A stretch of DNA of 64,000 nucleotides from Amyelois transitella. Lineage: Eukaryota > Arthropoda > Insecta > Lepidoptera > Pyralidae. Position 1 is the stretch's first letter; each line of letters begins with the position of its first letter. Position numbers and translations under genes: made by a program. The DNA lies in assembly GCF_032362555.1 (NCBI RefSeq), contig NC_083518.1, positions 5,158,501 through 5,222,500 on the forward strand, in the 5' to 3' direction. Below are positions 26,501 to 38,500 of this stretch, in pieces. Below the pieces are notes generated by a model, which searched no databases, was not told where the DNA came from, and saw only the letters and a list, made by a program, of their open reading frames with translations.

Positions 26501-29500
26501 TCGCCGAAAATGCACGAATTACAAGACCAATTCGAGAACCTCCAGACGACAACTAAGGACAAAGGCGAGAGATTATTCGATGCGAATCGCGAAGTTTTGC
26601 TTCACCAGACTTGCGACGACATCGATTCTTGGATGAATGAGCTCGAAAAGCAAATCGAGAACACAGACACGGGCACTGATCTAGCATCTGTAAACATTCT
26701 CATGCAGAAGCAACAGATGATTGAGACTCAGATGGCCGTCAAAGCTAAGCAAGTGACCGAACTTGAGACCCAAGCGGAGTATTTGCAAAAGACGGTGCCC
26801 GACAAGATGGACGAGATAAAGGAGAAAAAGAAGTCTGTGGAACAGCGATTCGAGCAGCTCAAAGCTCCTTTGTTAGAACGCCAGCGCCATCTGGCTAAGA
26901 AGAAGGAAGCCTTCCAGTTCCGTCGCGATGTTGAGGATGAGAAACTGTGGGTTCACGAGAAGATGCCTTTAGCTAACAGCACTGATTACGGCAATTCTCT
27001 ATTCAATGTCCAGATGTTGCAGAAGAAGAATCAGTCATTGAAGACCGAGACTGACAATCACGAGCCTAGGATTTTGACCGTTATCTCCAATGGTCAGAAA
27101 TTGATCGATGAGGGACATGAAGACGCCCCTGAGTTCCAACGGCTTATCGAAGAACTTACTGCGCGGTGGCAAGAACTTAATGGTAATTATAATTTTTCCT
27201 TCTTCATTTTGTGTGCCAGAACGATATTTGGCGTACAAAATAATATAAAACAAGATTTCCATTTGTTAGTTATACTTCTGCTGTTTGATGAAATTATGTT
27301 ACGTACTTCATACCAAATACTGTTTAATTAAACATTGATTCTACTCTTCTGATACCCACAGATGCCATCGAACAACGCAAGAACAACTTGGCCCAATGGG
27401 AGAAGGCGCATCAATACTTGTTCGATGCCAACGAGGCCGAAGCGTGGATGAGCGAGCAGGAACTGTACATGATGGTAGAAGATCGTGGTAAGGACGAGAT
27501 TTCGGCGCAGAATTTGATGAAGAAACACGAGATTTTGGAGCAAGCCGTCGATGATTACGCGCAGACTATACGTCAGTTGGGAGAGACTGTTAGGCAGTTG
27601 ACCGCTGAGGAACATCCTTTGAGGTGAGTTGTTTAATTGTCGTAGTTCTGTTGCTTCAATGTTTATTTTAGTTTTGACAGTGTAGTATTGTTTTCTTTGC
27701 AATAAAGTTACCGATTCGATTTCTTACGACAAGCGATTTAACATAGTAAAAACTTATCGATTGAAATTATACATTTCATGTCCGACTTTCTTAAATATCG
27801 TTTAAGAATAAATACAACATACACAACTACATGTGCAATTCCTAACCAAATGCTTGTATTGCATGAAAACGTTGATGAGACTGCAACTGTAGGAAAAAGT
27901 ATACGTGTGCAAGTTAATTATATTTACCTCCTTTTTTTCCAGCGAACAAATCTCCGTGAAGCAATCCCAAGTGGACAAACTATACGCTGGTCTGAAGGAC
28001 TTGGCCGGGGAACGTCGAGCCAAGTTGGACGAGGCTTTACGACTGTTCCAACTGTCGCGAGAGGTCGACGACCTCGAGCAGTGGATCACCGAGCGGGAGC
28101 TGGTGGCCGGCTCGCAGGAACTCGGCCAGGACTACGATCATGTCACTGTGAGTGTTGTACCTCTAGTGAAGGTGTTCCAGCTGTCCGAGAGGTCGACGAC
28201 CTCGAGCAGTGGATCACCGAGCGGGAGCTGGTGGCCGGCTCGCAGGAACTCGGCCAGGACTACGATCATGTCACTGTGAGTGTTGTACCTCTAGTGAAGG
28301 TGTTCCAGCTGTCCGAGAGGTCGACGACCTCGAGCAGTGGATCACCAAGCGGGAGCTGGTGGCCGGCTCGCAGGAACTCGGCCAGGACTACGATCATGTC
28401 ACTGTGAGTGTTGTACCTCTAGTGAAGGTGTTCCAGCTGTCCGAGAGGTCGACGACCTCGAGCAGTGGTTCACCGAGCGGGAGCTGGTGGCCGGCTCGCA
28501 GGAACTCGGCCAGGACTACGATCATGTCACTGTGAGTGTTGTGCCTCTAGTGAAGGTGTTCCAGCTGTCCGAGAGGTCGACGACCTCGAGCAGTGGTTCA
28601 CCGAGCGGGAGCTGGTGGCCGGCTCGCAGGAACTCGGCCAGGACTACGATCATGTCACTGTGAGTGTTGTACCTCTAGTGAAGGTGTTCCAGCTGTCCGA
28701 GAGGTCGACGACCTCGAGCAGTGGTTCACCGAGCGGGAGCTGGTGGCCGGCTCGCAGGAACTCGGCCAGGACTACGATCATGTCACTGTGAGTGTTGTAC
28801 CTCTAGTGAAGGTGTTCCAGCTGTCCGAGAGGTCGGCGACCTCGAGCAGTGGTTCACCGAGCGGGAGCTGGTGGCCGGCTCGCAGGAACTCGGCCAGGAC
28901 TACGATCATGTCACTGTGAGTGTTGTGCCTCTAGTGAAGGTTTTCCAGCTGTCCGAGAGGTCGATGACCTCGAGCAGTGGTTCACCGAGCGGGAGCTGGT
29001 GGCCGGCTCGCAGGAACTCGGCCAGGACTACGATCATGTCACTGTGAGTGTTGTACCTCTAGTGAAGGTGTTCCAGCTGTCCGAGAGGTCGACGACCTCG
29101 AGCAGTGGTTCACCGAGCGGGAGCTGGTGGCCGGCTCGCAGGAACTCGGCCAGGACTACGATCATGTCACTGTGAGTGTTGTACCTCTAGTGAAGGTGTT
29201 CCAGCTGTCCGAGAGGTCGACGACCTCGAGCAGTGGTTCACCGAGCGGGAGCTGGTGGCCGGCTCGCAGGAACTCGGCCAGGACTACGATCATGTCACTG
29301 TGAGTGTTGTGCCTCTAGTGAAGGTGTTCCAGCTGTCCGAGAGGTCGACGACCTCGAGCAGTGGTTCACCGAGCGGGAGCTGGTGGCCGGCTCGCAGGAA
29401 CTCGGCCAGGACTACGATCATTTCACTGTGAGTGTTGTGCCTCTAGTGAAGGTGTTCCAGCTGTCCGAGAGGTCGACTAAGATGTTGTTAGTAATCATTT

Positions 29501-32500
29501 ATTTAGGAACCCGCTGTGTTCGTAAGTGAATATCATCTCTTTATATTTTAAAAAGGGAATAGACTTTTATCTTTTGCACTTACGACCCTCAATGTAAGTG
29601 CCTGTTTATTTTTTCAATTAAAATTCTCCCGACAGTTACTTCATGTTAAATTTTTTTTATATCCCAACAGCTGCTATGGGAACGATTCAAGGAATTCGCC
29701 CGGGAAACTCAAGCTGTTGGTTCCGAACGAGTTGCCACGGCTGAGAGAATCGCCGATCAGATGATAGCTATGGGCCACTCGGACAACGCGACTATCGCGC
29801 AGTGGAAGGAGGGCTTGAAGGAGACATGGCAGGACTTGTTGGAGCTTATTGAGACTAGGACGCAGGTGAGACTATATTTTTTAAGGAGCCATCCTGAAAG
29901 TCATGTAATTTTTGTAGATGGTTTTATTCAACTGTGGCGGAGTTTTTTAGCTTGTAAGCATACTTCGCATTTATGCCGAGACGAAGTCTCCCGCGAAATT
30001 CGCCGGCAATGAATCGAATGTGCTAGCAATAAGATTTAACAGGTCTATATATTGTCGCGGCTACGGAGCGTAAATATTCAGTCTTACTCGTACGTCCATC
30101 AAATGACCCTTACAAGGGGCGAATCTCGTCTTGAGGGTTTGAATTTCCCCAATACTAATATGGGCAAAGTTGAATGCAATACAAATGTTTGAATCCAGAT
30201 GTTAGCCGCTTCCCGCGAACTCCACAAGTACTTCCACGACTGCAAGGACACTCTGCAGCGCGTGAACGAGAAGGCCCGCGGCGTCAGCGACGAGCTCGGC
30301 CGCGACGCCGTCAGCGTGGGCGCGCTGCAGCGCAAGCACCACACCTTCATGCAGGTACATTGATAGAACACGTTATTGCATTTGAAACCACGAAAAAGCA
30401 AAATAGTATCGCTAAAGAAATATCTTCCAGTCAATCTTAGGATAATATGACCAAACAAAAAAAGTGTTGTGTAACCGGGTGCACAGACAGATAATGATGA
30501 AATGTCATCTTTTTAAAACATAATTTATAAAATAAAATAAAATTTGTATATATGTTCGTATATTTACCAAAACCTTTTCCCCAGGACCTGAGCACCCTGC
30601 AACAGCAAGTCGAGGCAGTTAGCGCTGAATGTAGCCGCCTCGGCGCCATGTACGCTGGAGAACGCGCCGCGGAAATTTCTAGACGCGAGGCAGAATTACG
30701 CGAAGCTTGGAGGGCATTGACCGCTGCCTGTGCCGCCAGAAAAGAGAAGCTTCTTGATGCCGACGATCTGTACCGGTTCCTCATGCAAGTGAGGAACCTC
30801 ACGCTCTGGATGGATGACGTAGTGCGACAGATGAACACCGGAGAGAAGCCAAGGTTAGTGGCTATGAACTTAGGCTTAAATAGCCTACTTTGTTGTCTGA
30901 ATTCGCTTTTACTCATCATAACAATAAAAGGAAGTGGCGGACATACTCCACTCTTTGTGATTTTTGAAGTGAAAGACATTGAGATTTTCATTCAATTTTA
31001 AAATTGTTTGATCGTTTCTACAGAGATGTAAGCGGCGTAGAGCTGCTCATGAACAACCACCAATCCCTGAAGGCGGAGATCGACACCCGCGAGGATACGT
31101 TCACAGCTTGCATATCCCTCGGGAAGGAGTTGTTGGCGAGACAACACTACGCAACTTCCGACATCAAGGAGAAGCTTCTACAGCTGACGAACCAGCGCAA
31201 TGCCTTGCTCAGGCGGTGGGAGGAACGCTGGGAGAACTTGCAGCTCAGTAAGTACATAGTTACAATTAAACCATTAATAATTATCTAATAAATTCCTTAG
31301 CAATATCTATTGAATTTTTGCATAAAAATATGCCAACGGAAAAGGTCACTGTCAAGTAGTGGGACACAAACCTATGTTGTGGGCTAAAAAATATATCACA
31401 CTAGAGGCCGCCCGCGACTTCGTCCGCATGGAAACCCTATCAATCCCGCGGGAACTCTGGTATAAAAAGTAGCCTATGTGTTATTCTGGGTCTTCAGCTA
31501 CCTACATACCAAATTTCATGGTAATCGGTTCAGTAGTTTTTGCGTGAAAGAGTAACAAACATCCATACATCCATACAAACTTTCGCCTTTATAATAGTAG
31601 TAGGATTGGTATGACTGCAGCTGTAACCTACTGGCAATATAATGATGTATAAAGAATTCTTTCCTATTTTTCAACATTTGGCAATCTTGTGCCTAATTAT
31701 TCTGATATATAACCAGCAATACGATTGTCTGCTGTGCCCTCTGTTGTCTGCTCTTTATCTCAATTAATGGACCTTCAAGAATCACGAATGTTTCAAGACG
31801 CGACTTATTTTATCTCATTATTCCGTTATCCTTAAAGATGAAGAAGAAGAGAAAGAACAAGGAAGATTAGCTAATCAATCAAAAGTCAATCTTGACTAGT
31901 CTGCACTTCGTTACATGACTTTCCCTCTTCTTCGTTGCATTCTTGCACATAGGTTTTTACAATGTTTGATCAATATCTTCTAGTTCTGGAAGTGTACCAG
32001 TTCGCACGCGACGCGGCCGTGGCGGAGGCTTGGCTGATCGCACAGGAGCCCTACCTCATGTCACAAGAACTTGGTCATACTATCGACGAAGTGGAGTCGC
32101 TTATCAAGAAACACGAGGCTTTTGAGAAGTCAGCTGCCGCGCAAGAAGACAGATTCAGCGCTTTACAACGGCTCACTACGGTTAGTCAAGTTTATTTTCT
32201 TAAAAATTTATATTCCGGGAATGCCATATCTTTTTTTCCACATAAGCTTTGGTTTATACCCCCAAATTGTGTTCCCAGAGAATCCCACGGGATTAAAGTT
32301 TAGGTACGAACAAGGTAGATATTTTTTGTGTTTAAGATTGCACCTTACGTTTTTCTGCATAATTTGCATATGGCATTTTGGGTATTTTTAGTTGTAATTT
32401 CCTATTTTGTATCTGTTTATATATCTGACTTGCACTTTAATTGTTAGTATGACCCCATACTAAAAGCCTAAGTCCTATAGTAATGTTCTTTAAGGAAACA

Positions 32501-35500
32501 CTCAGGAAAAGGCCAAACCGATTAATAAATTTTACGGTTTTATAACAGCTCCAATACTGACGGTATAGAGTGGCAACATAGTTTGTTTCTTAGTGTTAAG
32601 ATGTTTGTGGTGTTATTGTTTGAGGTGGTGGTGTTATTATATGATGTTTTTTTTATAATTTGCACTCTTTGTAGTCTTTTATTTTTTGCTTGACATTCTT
32701 TCTCATCTACTTTATTTCTCTATCACTAGCTTGAACTTCGTGAAACGTCACTATGGCTTAGTGCACAGCCCTGGGATAACATTGACGAAAAATCCTTTCT
32801 CTTCCCCTCCCTCCCACTGCAAACAAACAAACATGACATTAAAACTAAGTCATTCACTCTGCCGTACACATCAGAACCAGTCGGTAAAGTCGTTCAAGAA
32901 ATCATAAGAAGCAGTGAACAGTATGAACAAATACCAGATAAATTCAAATGTAGAACTCTTGATATAAATTACACTCCAAAACTGAATGACTCCTTTGTCC
33001 ATTCTAGAACGCGAACCTTATCTACTATATCAGAGAGCAATAGTATAGCACTTTCACTGTCACATTCACCCATTTCATCCGATATACCCGTATACTCCCC
33101 AGTTTTCTTTGAATATCCTGAGACTCCAAGCAGTAGGAATTCCTATTTGTCCTGCATTGATTTCATACTTTGGGAAAGGTTATCCCACCAAAATGTTTAT
33201 CCAAATATTCATCTGATCAAATCGAAGAGCACGTCTTCTTCTAAATCTTCCGGTAGTTATGTACGTCTGAAACAAAAGTTGTCATTCAAAAAGAAACATT
33301 CTGATCTGGACAATAAGAGCGAAGTTGCGGTGCTATCAATGCCCGCTTTGACGGGTAGTAATAATACGGTTAATGACTTGGGGAAAGATGTAAAGTTTGT
33401 ACCTTTAGAACCATCCCTTCTCCTACTTTCCCAAACTCGTAGTCTGTTGGGTACCGAGGGTGCATGGTACTTTAACTACTTGGATGGTGTAAGTGTGGTG
33501 TTTGGTTTGTGCATGATGTTACTCAATGCTTATATAATGCATGCTGTTCATATTTCCATCATAGGTCTTCGCATGTCTATTATTTTGTTGCTTAAAGTTG
33601 ATTTTTCGAAGTTTTAATTATCATAAAAATAACCAACAATATGTGTATACAATCTACCATGGCTGAACAAAACATGTTTGGTAAAAAATGCACGTATATT
33701 GTAAAACTTACCTGAAGGCCAAGCTTGCTTTTTTTCTTAACATAAATACATAAATAACCTTACACATATCTCTGCAGTTCGAGGTAAAAGAGATGAAGCG
33801 TCGCCAAGAAGCGGCTGAAGCAGCTGAACGCGAAGAGCGCGAGAGACAAGAGGCCGAGGCCGCGGCCGCTGCAGCGGCTGCAAGGGACCAGGTCGACCGC
33901 GCCGCAGAACAAGAGTCGCAGCCACAGGGTGAGAATTCACTCGAACATTTGAGAATATTTAAGTCTGTTGTGTGCTACTTTTGTTATGGATACGATTTGG
34001 CAGTTTTCTTTGAGGTTTGGCCTAAGTGAATTATATGGAAGAAATTCTAGAGAAGAAATTGCTAATCGTGTGCAAAACAGAAGTTTGCAGAAATGGATCA
34101 GAGGAGTCGTTGATTAAAAAATATTTTGACGAGAGTATTTGCAAGTTTTGTGAGACAAATCAATTTGTCTCACAAAACTTGCAAATTGCAATGCAAATTC
34201 TTATCTTCAGATATGTATGGCTTTTTATTCGTTTCATATCAAATGTGTAATAGTTGTAAGAAAAATTGCTTGTTTATACTCTTGTCTAAGGAACATCAAT
34301 TAACACAATTAGAAATAATCTTAGTAATGATTTTAATTGAAAAATGATCCACAATGTTTATTAAAACAAGAAAAAAAAAATTAATTCAAAGTTAGTCAAA
34401 AACACAGAACATATTTTCAAAATTAACACACTTTAAAGTCACGGACTGCAAAAGCACGCATGTGTAATGTCTTTAGCACTATCGAACGAAGAATCTAATA
34501 CGCGAATAGAAATATTTCCACTAATTTTCACCGTTCGATTGGTGAATGTTGCTTGCAAACTACAATAACACAAAAATTCAAGTTTATTGATCTAGGATAT
34601 TTACGGAACATCAACTATGACATCGAAGCGATTGAGCACACTCGCACCGCGACAGCCAAAGCGCTTTGCCGCTTTTAATGTGATTTTATACATTTTCTAT
34701 ATCTTATCGCTTACTCCATCGGCTAACGATTCAGAGAGTTATACATTTAAATCGATAAATACTAATATCAATGCGACTCGTTTCGTTTCATTCGCCGATC
34801 GAGTTTTGCGTGTGAGACAAAATGACCGTTACTTACCGATGTGTTGTCCACACATGCACACGCGTAGTCGTAAGGAGAACTTCCACTAAAGCGGCTGAGA
34901 AGGCCCAAGAACGACCGCATTCCCAGCCAGGTAAACAGAGCGCTTATTATAAACATACCGCTGTAAAAAGATACCCGGCAGTAGCATGAGCTTCTTAGGT
35001 AGATGTAATAATTTTAAATAATGTCTTCGTAATTTTGACGGGTTACACTGCGCTCGTTAGAGTAATGCCACTATTCGAAGGGAAGTCTCTGTGATTAATT
35101 TGTATAGCTTGAGGCTTCTTTCTGTAAACACGGGCCCGTCTCGTTTAGGATACTTCTAGGTTATTTCTATTTCTATCTATCTAGATGGGACTCTATACAG
35201 CACTCTCTTTTGCACAATTTCGTTGTTTACACGTTACACTTTTAGTTACACATTTTTTATTTTCATTGGTGATGGTCTTTTTCATCTCATCAATATCAAG
35301 GAATCCATTCTGTTCATACGTAGAAATCACGATTTCAAATGCAATTTCATTTCGTGTGATATCATGATTTTATTATATTTCATGTTATTTTAGATACTGT
35401 ACTAGAAATTTCTTTATGTATTCTATATACTTTAGTACTAGCTAGTATATAATCACGGTGATGGTTTGATACTCTTTGTCTCTTTCATGTCTGTCTGCTA

Positions 35501-38500
35501 TTATATTTCTATCTCTGTTTATATAAGTGACGTTGTATACAATTCTATATACATTTATGTCATTGTGCCGTGCTTTCTTTTCAAGCTGTCTCCGAAGAAG
35601 GTAGGTCCCTGTTTTAGCTTCTCTTACCGGTTGCTGTGTTATTATATATATAAAATGATATATTGCTTTGTGATATAGCTTATTTTTAAATACAGTTTTT
35701 TCTGTTGATCGTGCCTTTAGTACTATAAATACTGTTTCAATTTGACACTGATGTATATAAATATATAATTATTCATGGTGTTGGGGTGGTACTGAAACAT
35801 CTGGCAACATTTATTACATTTTATCGTTATTATAATTATGGGCTTTTAAATTTTATTTGATGCAATATTAAAGTAGGTATCGTAACATTATCTTACTAGT
35901 TCATAATATGACGTATCATACATTTTGGCAATATTCAACGGAAATTTTACATCTAACTAAACCAATTTAACATTAAAATTTAAAACAATTAGGTATATTT
36001 CCCTAAAACGGAATGCGGTTCCATGTAGTCCCTAAACGATGGAATGAATACATGCATGTATTTGTAGTGAAATAATTTTGAAGATCATCTGTGCGTATTG
36101 TTTAATATACTTTTATAATAATTGGCAATATTGGTTTTCTTAAGTTTTTTTCCCTTATATAACAAGTTAGCCATTCACCAAAGTTATAAAGATGTCTTAT
36201 CTTCTCCCCTTTTATATCTTCGTTTAACTTTACGGAAATAGAGCGGGAAGATAAATGACATAATTATGCCATTTTAACGTTAGTGAAAAATCCCCAACAT
36301 CTAGAAAGTTACAACTTCAGGTCGCATTTGCCTACAAATACAATACGCATGGACGGTCTAGCATGTCCCAATTTAGCATGCACGTAGTGTAGACGTAACT
36401 AGCACGTAGATGTACGCATGCAGTGAGCGGTAGAGCTGAGAGTGCGGCGCCGACTCCCGCGCAGCTCGCGTCCCCCGCACCCGCACCCACCCCGCAAAGA
36501 CCCTCCACTTCGAAACAAACGCCGGCCAAACCCGCCCGTCTCTCCAGTAAGTATTATTTAGTCTGAAAAATATACCTTCATCTCTGTGACAGATGTCTAA
36601 CGCTGCTGTCACATAGATCAAGCTATATTATATGGAATATAAAAACAGTTAGTATCAAGCAGTGGTTCAAATTACAGACCCGTTTTGGGTGGAGGATGTG
36701 ATTACGTCAAATGTCATTTATGTGACTTTAACAAGTGTAAATTGTCATGGTTTAATGTGGCTTGGTCGTAGCGCCGTAGAAATATCTATAGGTGCATACA
36801 TTTTCTTTCACGGGCAGTGCTCGATCGATCACATGGATCGCTGACGACTGTGTCATTGACCATCTTACAATTCATGGGTAAGGTATGCAACGATATTTCT
36901 TTAAAACCGGGCACGGACTTTTATGTGCTAAAAATAAATAATGGACTGTAGTCATTGTAATTTGAATCGCCGCTTTCCTTAGTAGATAACTTTGTATGTC
37001 TGGATTGGTACAGTACATAAACATTGTATGTCATATGAATGCGTATGTCAGATACGGTGCATGGTATCTATCACTTTATTAACATCTGTGTTTTTGTTTT
37101 ACGTTCAGTGTCGAAAAATAAGTTAAATTTTAGCATGAAGCTTTTGTTTTGCTACGTGGCAATTTTTTTTTTATGTTGCTTTGACTATTTTGTTTTTTGT
37201 TTCTCTCCCCTCCTTACATCATCATCCGATCCCTATTGCACATTTTTATTCATAATAATTTTCATATCCTGACATCGACCTTGAACTTTTTCTTGTCAAA
37301 TTATTTTTTTTCGAAATTCATTTTTATATTTCATATATATCCTACAAAATGCACGATCCCATCCTTCCCTGATTCCCCTACCATGATCCTTTATCACGCG
37401 ACAGCGGGCGGCTCGAGCTCGACGCCGGCGACTCCCTCGAGTTCCGGTAAGGTGAAGTCGCGGTCTCGAAGCAAGTCTCCGTTCAGGAGCTTCAGATGGC
37501 GCACCGCGAAGAAACTGATCGCCGGATCGCATCATAGCGATGACGAAGGTAACAATGGTAGTGGACAAGGGCGAATATTAAATCTCTTGATGATATAGGT
37601 TATTCAAAATTAAGAAAATTAGTTTGATTAAAATTTTGGATAGAATCATTTCTAACGTAAATAAAAAGTAAACATTTCAACAATAAATTACTAATTCTAG
37701 TAACTAATATATATTTTAATGTATTTACCTAGTTTACCTATTTTATAAAAAAATTCATCACATGTGTATTAACTGAAAAATATTTTATGCACTTATACCT
37801 AATTTAATAGGAGTATTCCTTGTTACTACCGCCCTAGCTGTCCTCTGCCAAAATATGCTTTTTGTCTGCTGGTATACCGTCTGCGCATGAGATTTATATT
37901 TTTGCGTGTGATTTTTTCGTGTATGCAATAAAATGTGAAGTATACCGTGGCTTTCATTACGATTGCATTCAGACATGGCCGCAACCCGTATCAAACCGAT
38001 CATTTGTGATGATAGAAATATTAGATGTGCAATTGTGCAGGTTTAGACTTTAATAGATGTGTTTTTTAATACATTTTAAATCCTCGTTGGATTTTGTGCG
38101 TTTATTTTTATTTATTAACGAGTACGCGAAGAAAGCGTCTCATGGTATATATTTTTTTATTTGGCAACAGAACAATTTTTCGACAAAATTGACTATATTT
38201 AAGTCATGTTTTCAGTGCATGAATTGTTATAATTTTTAATCTTAAATTTAGCTATTTTTATTCAGCATCTTTTATTCCTAATAAAAATACGCATTTTCGC
38301 GAAAAAATGCGATTTATGTATTTTTTTTATTAGGTATTATTTGCAAATTTGAATGGGTTTAATTTATATCAAGGACGGTGTATAATTGTTTCGAATGTTA
38401 TATACAGAGGGCGCCAGCCCCGCTAGCGAGGACGAAGGCGTAGAAGGCACGTTGGTCCGTAAACATGAGTGGGAATCCGCCGCTAAACGCGCTTCTAACA

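Noticed and set aside
28209..29529. A ladder of overlapping 108-codon open frames starting every 128 bp
   Set aside because: They are the 128-bp tandem repeat read in its three shifting frames, each ended by the TGA overlapping a GTGAGT donor. They are not separate genes.
33489..33617. Hydrophobic, membrane-like tail continuing the 253-codon cassette
   Set aside because: It follows a perfect GTAAGT donor. The T-rich intron codes for hydrophobic residues by composition.
34617..34889. 90-codon frame with a signal-anchor-like start in a beta-spectrin intron
   Set aside because: No homology that I recognise and no clear donor linking it to the next exon with adequate strength. It could be an alternative start, but the sequence does not support it enough.
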